Shown one piece after another: positions 1-7,847 of a DNA stretch of 62,680 nucleotides (within the stretch, counting starts at the first letter, position 1; each line of letters opens with the position of its first letter). The stretch is from JAWLBY01 sp041687455 (GTDB taxonomy: Bacteria; Pseudomonadota; Gammaproteobacteria; Xanthomonadales; Xanthomonadaceae). The DNA is taken from the NCBI GenBank assembly GCA_041687455.1, contig JAWLBY010000022.1:1-62680 (forward strand), read 5' to 3'. Made by a program: the position numbers and the translations under genes. The notes under the pieces are model-generated. The model was not told the origin of the DNA, did not search any database, and saw only the letters and a list, made by a program, of their open reading frames with translations.

Positions 1-108
1 ATGGGACCGACGCTCGCTCTGCCGGAATCCCGAAGCGTCCCGAGAATGTCCGGAACGTGTTTTCCGGGGAGTAGGGAGACAAGTCCGACAGGCTGCTAGA
101 CTCGGCGG

Positions 109-1530
109 ATGGACATCGCCGCCGATACCCCGATCGCCGAGCTGCATCCGACCCTCGAGCGCCTGCGTGCGGCACAGGCCGCCTGCGTGCCGGATTACCG
201 CCAGCGGCGCGACGATCTGCGTCGGCTGCGCGCGGCGGTCAAGGCCGGCTTGCCGGCGATGGAAGCGGCGATGCATGCCGACTTCGGCCACCGTTCGCGA
301 CACGAGAGCCTGCTGTCGGACGGCATGACCGTGCTGCACGAGATCGACCACCTGCTGGCGCACCTGCGCGGCTGGATGCGGCCGCAGCGGCGCCCGGCCG
401 ACTGGCTGTTCTGGCCGGCCCGAACCGAACTGCGGCTGCAGCCGCTCGGCGTGGTCGGCGTGATCAGCCCGTGGAACTACCCGGTCAATCTGGCGCTGAT
501 GCCGCTCGCGGCGGCGATCGCGGCCGGCAACCACGTGTTCCTGAAACCATCCGAGCACACGCCGGCGACCTCGGCCTGGCTGCAGGCACTGCTCGCCGAC
601 GTGTTCGCCGACGACCGCGTCGCGGTCGCGCTCGGCGGCGCCGACGTGGCGGCGGCCTTCGCCGGGCTGCCGTTCGACCACCTGTTCTTCACCGGATCGA
701 CCGCGGTCGGTCGGCGGGTGATGGCGGCCGCCGCCCACAACCTGACGCCGGTCACGCTCGAACTCGGCGGCAAGTCGCCGGCGATCATCGCCGATGGGTA
801 TCCGCTGGCCACCGCGGCGGCACGGATCGCCTCCGGCAAGTGGCTCAATGCCGGCCAGACCTGCATCGCGCCGGACTACGTGCTGTTGCCGGACGGCGCC
901 CGCGATGCATTCGTCGCGGCACTGCGGCAGGAAGTGCAGGCGCGCTATCCGCAGCTCGACGACAACCCCGACTACACGCGGATCGTCAACGCCGGCCAGT
1001 TCCATCGGTTGCGCGGCTATCTCGATGACGCCCGCGCGCGCGGCGCAACCGTGGTCGAACTGGTCGCGCTGGATCCGGAACTTGCAGCGAAGCGGCGGCT
1101 GATCGCGCCGACGCTGGTGCTCGACCCGCCGGCCGACGCGGCGCTGATGCAGGAAGAGATCTTCGGTCCGATCCTGCCGCTGATCGGATACCGGACGCTC
1201 GACGACGCGATCGGTTACGTCAACGCACACGACCGGCCGCTGGCGCTGTATCACTTCGACCTCGACCGCGCGCGCACCGAGCAGGTGCTGGAACGGACCG
1301 TCGCCGGCGGCGTCAGCGTCAACGACACCGTGCTGCACTTCGCGCAGAGCGGCTTGCCGTTCGGCGGCATCGGACCGAGCGGCATGGGCCACTACCACGG
1401 CCGCGAGAGTTTCCGGACCTTCAGCAAGCAGAAGCCGGTGTTCTTCCAGTCGCGGCTGTCGAGCATGGCGCTGTTCAAGCCGCCGTACCGGCGGCTGGCC
1501 GATCTGATCGTGCGCTTCACGACCCGCTGA
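109..1530 (+). CDS. Coniferyl-aldehyde-dehydrogenase-like aldehyde dehydrogenase
   Basis: A 473-residue NAD(P)-dependent aldehyde dehydrogenase, expected to oxidise an aldehyde to the acid in the cytoplasm. The superfamily marks are visible: SPWNYP near residue 124, the general-base glutamate in LELGGKSP (E218) and the nucleophilic cysteine in GQTC (C252). The length and the C-terminal FSKQKPVFFQ segment fit the coniferyl aldehyde dehydrogenase (CalB) branch, but the substrate cannot be read from the sequence and lipid aldehydes are as likely. A TAGACT hexamer lies 6 bases before the ATG with no clear Shine-Dalgarno, so the message may be leaderless. An SDR gene follows 65 bp downstream on the same strand. 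Confidence 0.9.
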   Translation: MDIAADTPIAELHPTLERLRAAQAACVPDYRQRRDDLRRLRAAVKAGLPAMEAAMHADFGHRSRHESLLSDGMTVLHEIDHLLAHLRGWMRPQRRPADWLFWPARTELRLQPLGVVGVISPWNYPVNLALMPLAAAIAAGNHVFLKPSEHTPATSAWLQALLADVFADDRVAVALGGADVAAAFAGLPFDHLFFTGSTAVGRRVMAAAAHNLTPVTLELGGKSPAIIADGYPLATAAARIASGKWLNAGQTCIAPDYVLLPDGARDAFVAALRQEVQARYPQLDDNPDYTRIVNAGQFHRLRGYLDDARARGATVVELVALDPELAAKRRLIAPTLVLDPPADAALMQEEIFGPILPLIGYRTLDDAIGYVNAHDRPLALYHFDLDRARTEQVLERTVAGGVSVNDTVLHFAQSGLPFGGIGPSGMGHYHGRESFRTFSKQKPVFFQSRLSSMALFKPPYRRLADLIVRFTTR

Positions 1531-1595
1531 GTTCCGGCCGGGCCGGCCGCTCGTCGTATGCTTGGCGACGTTTCCACCGCAGGCCTGCGCACGAC

Positions 1596-2372
1596 ATGAG
1601 CGATCCCCGTTGGCGCCTCGACGGCCACACCGCGCTGATCACCGGCGGCAGCGCCGGCATCGGCCTGGCGATCGCGCGCGAGCTGCTCGGCTTCGGCGCG
1701 GCGCTGCGGATCGTCGGTCGCGATGGCGCCGCGCTCGACGCCGCGCGCGCCGAACTGCTCGACGAACATCCGCAGGCCGACGTCGAGCGCTTCGTCGCCG
1801 ATCTGGCCGTGCCGGACCAGCGCCGCGAACTGTTCGACTGGCTCGACGACCGGCACGACGAGCTGCACGTCCTGGTCAACAATGCCGGCGGCAATCTGCC
1901 GCGGGCAGCAACCGACTATGGCGACGACGAATGGCGCGGCCTGTTCGAAGGCAATCTGTTCGCCGCCTGGGAGCTGTCGCGGCTGGCGTTTCCGTGGCTG
2001 TCGCGGCACCCGAGCTCGGCGATCGTCAACATCGGCTCGGTATCGGGCGCGACCCACGTCCGCACCGGCGCCGTGTACGGCATGAACAAGGCCGCGCTGC
2101 ATCAACTGACCCGCAACCTGGCCTGTGAATGGGCCGAGGACGGCATTCGCGTCAACGCGGTGCTGCCGTGGTACATCCGCACCCGCCGCACGTCCGAGGC
2201 ACTGGCCGATCCGGACTACTACGACGAGGTGATCGCGCGCACGCCGATGCGGCGGGTCGGCACGCCGGACGAAGTGGCGGCGGCGGTCGCGTTCGTGTGC
2301 CTGCCGGCGGCCAGCTACGTGACCGGCCAGTGCATCGCCGTCGACGGCGGCTTCCTCAACTACGGCTTCTGA
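1596..2372 (+). CDS. SDR family oxidoreductase (tropinone-reductase-like)
   Basis: A 258-residue classical short-chain dehydrogenase/reductase. The cofactor loop TGGSAGIG is at residues 16-23, NNAG lies near residue 95, and the catalytic Y161-xxx-K165 pair sits in VYGMNKAAL. The C-terminus has the usual DGGF. Proteins of this type reduce carbonyls or oxidise alcohols with NAD(P)(H) in the cytoplasm; the closest named family is tropinone reductase-like, which in bacteria is only a similarity label. It lies between the aldehyde dehydrogenase and an amidohydrolase 20 bp downstream, so all three may be cotranscribed, but no shared pathway is evident. Confidence 0.9.
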   Translation: MSDPRWRLDGHTALITGGSAGIGLAIARELLGFGAALRIVGRDGAALDAARAELLDEHPQADVERFVADLAVPDQRRELFDWLDDRHDELHVLVNNAGGNLPRAATDYGDDEWRGLFEGNLFAAWELSRLAFPWLSRHPSSAIVNIGSVSGATHVRTGAVYGMNKAALHQLTRNLACEWAEDGIRVNAVLPWYIRTRRTSEALADPDYYDEVIARTPMRRVGTPDEVAAAVAFVCLPAASYVTGQCIAVDGGFLNYGF

Positions 2373-2391
2373 CCCGGGCGGAATTCCTTAC

Positions 2392-3957
2392 ATGCACTTC
2401 GATCCACGCACGCTGCTGTTCGCATTGACGCTGCCGCTGGCGACCGCCCAGGCGGCGATCATGCCGGCCCCGGACCGCGCCGAAGGCGACGGCCCGTACA
2501 CGCAACTGATCCTGCGCGGCGTCACCGTCGTTGACGGCACCGGCGCGCCGCCGTTCGGGCCGGCCGACATCGTGATCGAGGGCGGCGTGATCCGGCGCGT
2601 GGTCGGCGTCGGCAGCCCGATCGCACCGATCGCTGTCGGCAGCCGGCCGCGACTGGCCGATGGCGGCCGCGAGATCGCGCTGGATGGCCATTACGTGCTG
2701 CCCGGTCTGATCGACATGCACGGCCATATCGGCGGCGACGAACAGGGCGTGCCGGCCGAATACGTCTACAAGCTGTGGCTCGCGCACGGCATCACCAGCG
2801 TGCGCGATCCCGGCTGCGGCAACGGCATCGACTGGTGCCGCAGCGAGATGCAGCGCAGCGAACGCAACGCGATCACGGCGCCGCGGATCTTCCCGTATGC
2901 ATTCCTCGGGCTTGGCCGCGACGAGCCGATCGTCACTGCCGACCACGCCCGCGACTGGGTACGGATGATCGCCCGCCGCGGCATGCTCGGCATGAAGTGT
3001 TTCGGCCACCGGCCGGACGTGCTGGCTGCGGCGTTCGACGAACTCGGCAAGCTCGGCCTGCGCAGCGCCTGCCATCACGCGCAATTGCACGTGACCCGAA
3101 CCGATGCCCGCGACACCACGCGAATGGGGCTGACCACGCTCGAACACTGGTACGGACTGCCGGAAGCGCTGTTCGCCGACCGCACCGTGCAGGACTACCC
3201 GGGCGACTACAACTACTACAACGAGCAGCATCGCTTCGAACAGGCCGGCCGGCTCTGGGCGCAGGCCGCCGCGCCGGGCACGCCGCATTACGAAGCGGTG
3301 ATGACCGAGCTGCTCGAACGCGGTCTGACCCTGGATCCGACCTTCAACATCTACGCCGCCAGTCGCGACGTGATGCGCGCGCGCCGCGCCGACTGGCACG
3401 ACGACTACACGCACCCGCGGCTGTGGGCGTTCTTCCAGCCCGGCGGCGATCGCCACGGCAGTTTCTTCTTCGACTGGGGCACCGAGCAGGAAGTCGCCTG
3501 GCGTGACAACTACCGGCGCTGGATGGCGTTCGTCGCCGACTTCAAGAACCGTGGTGGCCGCGTCACGGTCGGCTCCGACGCCGGCTACATCTACAAGACC
3601 TACGGCTTCGCGACGATCGGGGAACTGGAGCTGCTGCGCGAGGCCGGCTTCCATCCGCTCGAAGTAATCCGCGCCGCGACACTGAACGGCGCCGAGGCGC
3701 TCGGCGTGGCCGACCGGATCGGTTCGATCGAGGCCGGCAAGCGGGCCGACCTGCTGATCGTCGACGGCAACCCGATCGCGAACCTGAAACTGCTGTACGG
3801 CACCGGCCACCCTCGGCTGGCCGCCGATGGCACGATGCAGACCGTCGGCGGCGTCCGCTACACGGTCAAGGACGGCATCGTGTTCGATGCCGTCGAGCTG
3901 CGCCGGCAGGTCCGCGAGCTGGTCCGGGCGGCCCGCGCCGGCGACCGCGGCACCTGA
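2392..3957 (+). CDS. Secreted metal-dependent amidohydrolase
   Basis: A 521-residue amidohydrolase-superfamily protein with a probable signal peptide (hydrophobic core about residues 8-22, ending AQAA). The metal-binding HxH is H110-G-H112 in GLIDMHGH. A lysine in GMKCFG (possible carboxylated bridge), histidines in ACHHAQLH and LEHWYG, and the aspartate in VGSDAGY complete a plausible TIM-barrel site. The C-terminal AGKRADLLIVDGNP strand is typical of imidazolonepropionase-like or Xaa-Pro dipeptidase-type members. It should hydrolyse a C-N or related bond in the periplasm; the substrate is unknown. An HD-GYP fragment follows. Confidence 0.85.
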   Translation: MHFDPRTLLFALTLPLATAQAAIMPAPDRAEGDGPYTQLILRGVTVVDGTGAPPFGPADIVIEGGVIRRVVGVGSPIAPIAVGSRPRLADGGREIALDGHYVLPGLIDMHGHIGGDEQGVPAEYVYKLWLAHGITSVRDPGCGNGIDWCRSEMQRSERNAITAPRIFPYAFLGLGRDEPIVTADHARDWVRMIARRGMLGMKCFGHRPDVLAAAFDELGKLGLRSACHHAQLHVTRTDARDTTRMGLTTLEHWYGLPEALFADRTVQDYPGDYNYYNEQHRFEQAGRLWAQAAAPGTPHYEAVMTELLERGLTLDPTFNIYAASRDVMRARRADWHDDYTHPRLWAFFQPGGDRHGSFFFDWGTEQEVAWRDNYRRWMAFVADFKNRGGRVTVGSDAGYIYKTYGFATIGELELLREAGFHPLEVIRAATLNGAEALGVADRIGSIEAGKRADLLIVDGNPIANLKLLYGTGHPRLAADGTMQTVGGVRYTVKDGIVFDAVELRRQVRELVRAARAGDRGT

Positions 3958-4080
3958 GCTTTGCCGCACCGGCATCTCGCACGGTTGACTTTGCCGCGCA
4001 GCCGGTAACGAACTGCGGCGAGACCGCTGCGTTCGGCGGCCATTGCGAGGTACCGGGCATGTCGCTGAAGCCGCTCTCAT

Positions 4081-4509
4081 GTGCGCATCGACGGCAGCGG
4101 CTATCCGCACGGACTGGCCGGCGGCGCGCTCGGCGCCCTGGCACGGCTGCTGGCGATCACCGACATCCACAGCGCGATGATCCGGCCGCGCGCCTACCGC
4201 GACGCGCTGCATGCGCGGCACGCATTGCGCGGCATCTTCCTCGAGCGTGGCAGGCAGATCGACGATGCGCTGGCGGCGGCCTTCATCAAGGAGCTTGGCA
4301 TCCATCCGCCCGGCACCTTCGTGCGGCTGCACAACGGCGAGATCGCGGTGGTGACGCGACGCCAGCAGAGCGCCGCGCATCCGGCGCTGAAGTGCGTGAT
4401 CGGCCGCGACGGCACGCTGCTGGTGCGCGCCGCGCCGTGCGACTGCCAGCGCAGCGAATCGGCGATCGTCGAAGTGGTCTCTGGAGTCCCGACTTCCGCT
4501 GCGTGCTGA
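4081..4509 (+). pseudogene. C-terminal remnant of an HD-GYP phosphodiesterase
   Basis: The reading frame encodes RIDGSGYPHGL followed by an ITDIHSA segment, an RAYRDAL segment, and a C-terminal block containing FIKELGIHPPGTFVRL and GEIAVV. This is the second half of an HD-GYP cyclic-di-GMP phosphodiesterase, including the GYP loop. The catalytic HD half is missing: an in-frame stop at 4066-4068 lies four codons before the fragment, and the 123 bp up to the amidohydrolase contain no HD motif. The expected HHER before IDGSGYP reads S-H-V-R. The GTG at 4081 is only a formal start. I read it as a decayed, 5'-truncated gene. Confidence 0.75.
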
Positions 4510-4594
4510 GCGGCATCCAGCAGCTCCGGGACGCGCCGCGTACGGCGCCGGCCTGATCGGCGCGGAACGCGCCTGTTGGCCGTGGGGCGGCACA

Positions 4595-5788
4595 TCAGGC
4601 CGGGAGCGACCGTTCGGCACTGCGCGCCAGCACGGTCCGGATTGCCGCCGGCGAAACCCCGAGCGCGTGCGCGACCAGCGCGGCAGCGGCGGCTTCGGGA
4701 CGGTCGACCCAGCGCCGCGTGCTGCCGACGGCCAGGCAGCCGAGCTCCCATTGCCGCGGGGCGTGGCACAGCAGCAGCCGGTCGCCGAGCACGGCACAGG
4801 TCGCGCCGCCAGCCGCGCGTTGCGCGAGCAGTCGCGGATGCTGGTGGTCGGCCGCGTACCAGGCCTGCATTGCATCGACCGAGGCCGCTGCCGCGATCAG
4901 TTCCGGATGATCGGCGTCGAGCACCAGCGTGCCGTCGGCATCGAGCGCGCGCAGCAGCACGTGCAGCGATTCGGTCGCCCCGCCATCGCGCTCACGCAGC
5001 CCATCGATCGCGACCACGCTGGCCTGCCGCAGCGGCAGGCCCTCGTCGGCATACCAGGCGGCCGACACCGCGACCACCGCCGCCTCGACCGCCTGCTGCC
5101 GGAGCAGCCGGCGCGCCAGCACCTGCGGCGGCGCCGGCTCGCCGTCGGCGCTGACGCCATCGATCAGGATCCGTCCGCCACGGCACTCGCCGCTGTGCCA
5201 GCCCTGCGCACGCAGCATCGCGGCGACCAGCGCGACGGTCGTGTCGGGTGCCGCGAGCAGCGCGGTCGGCATGCCGTGCAGTTCGGCCCAGCCGACCGCC
5301 TCGACGGTCGGCAGCGCAGCGAGCGACCAGCAGCGCGAGCCGGCGCCGTGGCCGATCGCCAGATGCCGCGCGCCGAGCACGACCGGCAGTCCGCGCAGCC
5401 GCGCCGCGGCCAGCAGAGCGTCGAGCGCCGGATTGCGCTGCGCGGCGGCGCGCTCGCACAGCGCCCGGGCATCGGCGGCCCCGGCATCGGCGGCTCGGCG
5501 GTTGAGCCAGGCGATCCGGCTCAATTCGCCGGCGACATCCAACTGGTCGGCCGGCGCCTCGATCGCCAGCGTCAGCGCGTCCGGCCCGCGTTCGGCGACC
5601 AGCGGCCCGCTCGGCCAGCCGAGCTTGCCGCGCAGCCGCTCGACCTGGTCGCGCCAGTGGTCCAGCTCGTCATTGGCGCGCGTGGCGACGGTCGCGACGA
5701 TGCCGTAGTCGGCGAAGTAGCGATTCGGGCCGCGCAGCGTGCGCCAGCATGGCAAGGTCGCGTCGTCTGCAGCGTCGGAACGGGTCAT
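4595..5788 (-). CDS. Cyanophycin-synthetase-like Mur ligase pseudoenzyme
   Basis: A 397-residue protein. Its N-terminus has the LRGPN motif (18-22) that opens cyanophycin synthetases; its second half aligns with their Mur-ligase module: GMPTALL (172-178), AAMLRAQG, DGTLVLDADHPEL (285-297), and a C-terminal EAAAAALVAHALGVSP block. The ATP-grasp domain is absent, with a direct jump from GARHLAIGHG to the Mur part. The P-loop, normally TGxNGKTT, reads AAPDTT at 179-184, so the glycines and catalytic lysine are gone. ARGG-like and DHxG motifs are also lost. It is unlikely to ligate anything; a binding or regulatory role is inferred. ATG 5788 was chosen because homology begins near it. It is divergent from the acyltransferase at 5973. 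Confidence 0.7.
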   Translation of the reverse strand: MTRSDAADDATLPCWRTLRGPNRYFADYGIVATVATRANDELDHWRDQVERLRGKLGWPSGPLVAERGPDALTLAIEAPADQLDVAGELSRIAWLNRRAADAGAADARALCERAAAQRNPALDALLAAARLRGLPVVLGARHLAIGHGAGSRCWSLAALPTVEAVGWAELHGMPTALLAAPDTTVALVAAMLRAQGWHSGECRGGRILIDGVSADGEPAPPQVLARRLLRQQAVEAAVVAVSAAWYADEGLPLRQASVVAIDGLRERDGGATESLHVLLRALDADGTLVLDADHPELIAAAASVDAMQAWYAADHQHPRLLAQRAAGGATCAVLGDRLLLCHAPRQWELGCLAVGSTRRWVDRPEAAAAALVAHALGVSPAAIRTVLARSAERSLPA

Positions 5789-5972
5789 CGGCACCGTGTC
5801 GCAGTGGGGGCCAGCAGCGGATGATCGACGGCACAACCTGCATCGCGGGTGTCGGCGGACACGGCCGTTGGTGCCGCGCGGACGACGTCGCGGATCGTCA
5901 TTCAGGCGGGATTGCCGCAGCGGCCCGATCCGTGCTGGCCGGTATGTGACGCCTTCGGTATCGTTGCGCGCC

Positions 5973-6776
5973 ATGAACGCCCAGACCGACGCCGGTGAGC
6001 CCGTGGCCGCTTTCGACCCGATGCGGCCGCTGCGCTATCTGTGGCGCGTGCCGCTGCTGCTGCTGCACCTGCTGATCGGACTGCCGATCACGCTGGCATT
6101 CATCCATTCGATGTCGGCCAGGGTCCGGCTCGGCAATGGCGAGCGCCTCGATCACCGCGCGATCCGGACCTGGTCGACCGGTCTGCTGTGGGTGTTCGGC
6201 TTCCGGCTGCGTCGGGTCGGTCAGCCGCTCGACGGCGCCGCGATGTTCGTCGCCAATCACGTGAGCTGGATCGACATCGTGCTGCTGCACAGCCAGCGCG
6301 CGGTGTGCTTCGTCGCCAAGGCCGAGATCAGCCGCTGGCCGCTGGTCGGCTGGCTGGCGAGCCGCGCCGGCACGATCTACCACCATCGCGGCAACAACGA
6401 ATCGCTGCACGGCGTGATGCACCAGATGGTCGACCGGCTGCGCGCCGGCGATGCGGTCGGCGTGTTCCCGGAAGGGCGCACCACCGACGGCCGTGCGATC
6501 GGCGTGTTCCATGCGCGGATCTTCCAGCCGGCCGTGCTGGCCGAGGTGCCGGTGCAGCCGGTCGCACTGCGCTACGGCGAGGGTGGCTGCGCGCAGACCA
6601 CGGTCGCGTTCGCCCGCGGCGAGTCTTTCCTCGGCAACTTCCTGCGCCTGCTCGGCGAGCCGGCACGGACCGCCGAGGTGCACTTCCTCGCCCCGGTCGC
6701 GTTCGCCGCCGACGACGGCCGCCGCCGGCTGGCCGACAGTTGCCGGCAGCAGATCGTCGCGGCGATGGCCTCGTGA
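5973..6776 (+). CDS. Lysophospholipid acyltransferase (PlsC family)
   Basis: A 267-residue membrane-associated 1-acyl-glycerol-3-phosphate acyltransferase family protein. A hydrophobic segment (about 20-40) precedes the catalytic HX4D motif in ANHVSWID and the substrate-binding FPEGRTTDG loop. It should transfer an acyl chain from acyl-ACP or acyl-CoA to a lysophospholipid or related acceptor. The ATG at 5973 directly precedes the conserved part. Its TGA is overlapped by the GTG of the YheT-like hydrolase, implying translational coupling of two lipid-related enzymes. Confidence 0.88.
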   Translation: MNAQTDAGEPVAAFDPMRPLRYLWRVPLLLLHLLIGLPITLAFIHSMSARVRLGNGERLDHRAIRTWSTGLLWVFGFRLRRVGQPLDGAAMFVANHVSWIDIVLLHSQRAVCFVAKAEISRWPLVGWLASRAGTIYHHRGNNESLHGVMHQMVDRLRAGDAVGVFPEGRTTDGRAIGVFHARIFQPAVLAEVPVQPVALRYGEGGCAQTTVAFARGESFLGNFLRLLGEPARTAEVHFLAPVAFAADDGRRRLADSCRQQIVAAMAS

Positions 6777-7771
6777 GCAGCGCGGCGGTCCATCCGTATC
6801 GGCCGCCGCGCCTGCTGCGCAATCCGCACCTGCAGTCGGTGCTGGCGTCCAGCGCGCTGCGTGCAGCGCTGGCCGGGCGCCGCCGGGCATTGCTCGAGCG
6901 CGACGCCGAGCAGCATGTGCTGGACTGCGGCGATGGCGTGCGGCTGCTCGGCGTACTGACCCGGCAAACGGTGTGCGAGCAGCCTCGCGGCCTCGCGGTG
7001 CTGCTGCACGGCTGGGAAGGCAGCGTGCAGTCGACCTACCTGCTGCACACCGGCGCGCGTCTGCTCGAAGACGGCTTCGACGTGTTCCGGCTCAACCTGC
7101 GCGACCACGGCGACACCCATCACCTGAATCCCGAACTGTTCCATTCGTGCCGGATCGCCGAGGTGGTCGGCGCGGTCGGCGCGGTCGCCGAACGCACGGC
7201 ACCGCGGCGGCTGTTCGTCGCCGGCTATTCACTCGGCGGCAATTTCGCGCTGCGGGTCGCGCTGCGGGCGCCGGCGGCCGGCATCGCGCTGCATCATGCG
7301 GTCGCGATCTGTCCGGTGATCAGCCCGGCAGCCGGCCTGCGTGCGCTGGAGTCGGCGCCGTGGTTCTACCAGGCCTATTTCCTGCGCAAGTGGCGCGGCT
7401 CGCTGGCCCGCAAGGCGGCGCTGTTTCCCGAGCGCTACCGGTTCGACGACTGGCTGGCCAGCCGCAACCTGCGCGAGCTGACCCGGCTGCTGGTCGAACG
7501 GCACACCGACTTCGGCACCCTCGACAACTACCTCGACGGCTATTCGATCGCCGGCGAGAGGCTCGCCACGCTGCAGGTGCCGAGCGCAATCCTGACCGCC
7601 GCCGACGACCCGATCATCCCGGTCGACGATTTCCGCGAGTTGCGGCTGCCGCCGCAGGTCACGCTCGAGATCGCGCCGCATGGCGGACACTGCGGTTTCC
7701 TGAGCAGCTTCGGCGGCCGCACCTACGCCGAAGACTTCATCGCCCGGACGCTGGCAGCCGCCGCCGGCTGA
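6773..7771 (+). CDS. YheT-family alpha/beta hydrolase
   Basis: A 332-residue alpha/beta-hydrolase of the YheT (UPF0017) family. Visible marks are the N-terminal NPHLQSV signature, the oxyanion HGWEGS, the nucleophile elbow GYSLGGN, the acid in ADDPIIP and the base in HGGHCGF. Family members are esterase- or lipase-like with poorly known substrates. The start is GTG 6773, in a GTGA overlap with the acyltransferase stop, and is supported by the match of the N-terminus to the family. A role in lipid turnover is inferred from the neighbour. Confidence 0.88.
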   Translation: MSSAAVHPYRPPRLLRNPHLQSVLASSALRAALAGRRRALLERDAEQHVLDCGDGVRLLGVLTRQTVCEQPRGLAVLLHGWEGSVQSTYLLHTGARLLEDGFDVFRLNLRDHGDTHHLNPELFHSCRIAEVVGAVGAVAERTAPRRLFVAGYSLGGNFALRVALRAPAAGIALHHAVAICPVISPAAGLRALESAPWFYQAYFLRKWRGSLARKAALFPERYRFDDWLASRNLRELTRLLVERHTDFGTLDNYLDGYSIAGERLATLQVPSAILTAADDPIIPVDDFRELRLPPQVTLEIAPHGGHCGFLSSFGGRTYAEDFIARTLAAAAG

Positions 7772-7800
7772 GCAGCCCGGCCGCAGCGGCTGCAGCCCGC

Positions 7801-7806
7801 TACAAT
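7801..7806 (+). promoter_or_regulatory. Candidate -10 box of the TPR gene
   Basis: TACAAT lies 41 bp before the ATG at 7848, in the short gap after the YheT-like gene. No convincing -35 was found at the usual spacing, so this is weak. Confidence 0.3.
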
Positions 7807-7847
7807 GCGCGGTTCCCGGCCGACCGGCCGCGCTGGATTCCGACCCG

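Noticed and set aside
2356..4875. 839-residue minus-strand frame
   Set aside because: It lies opposite the amidohydrolase and HD-GYP remnant; the translation is Arg/Ala/Pro-rich with no motif, a normal shadow in GC-rich DNA.
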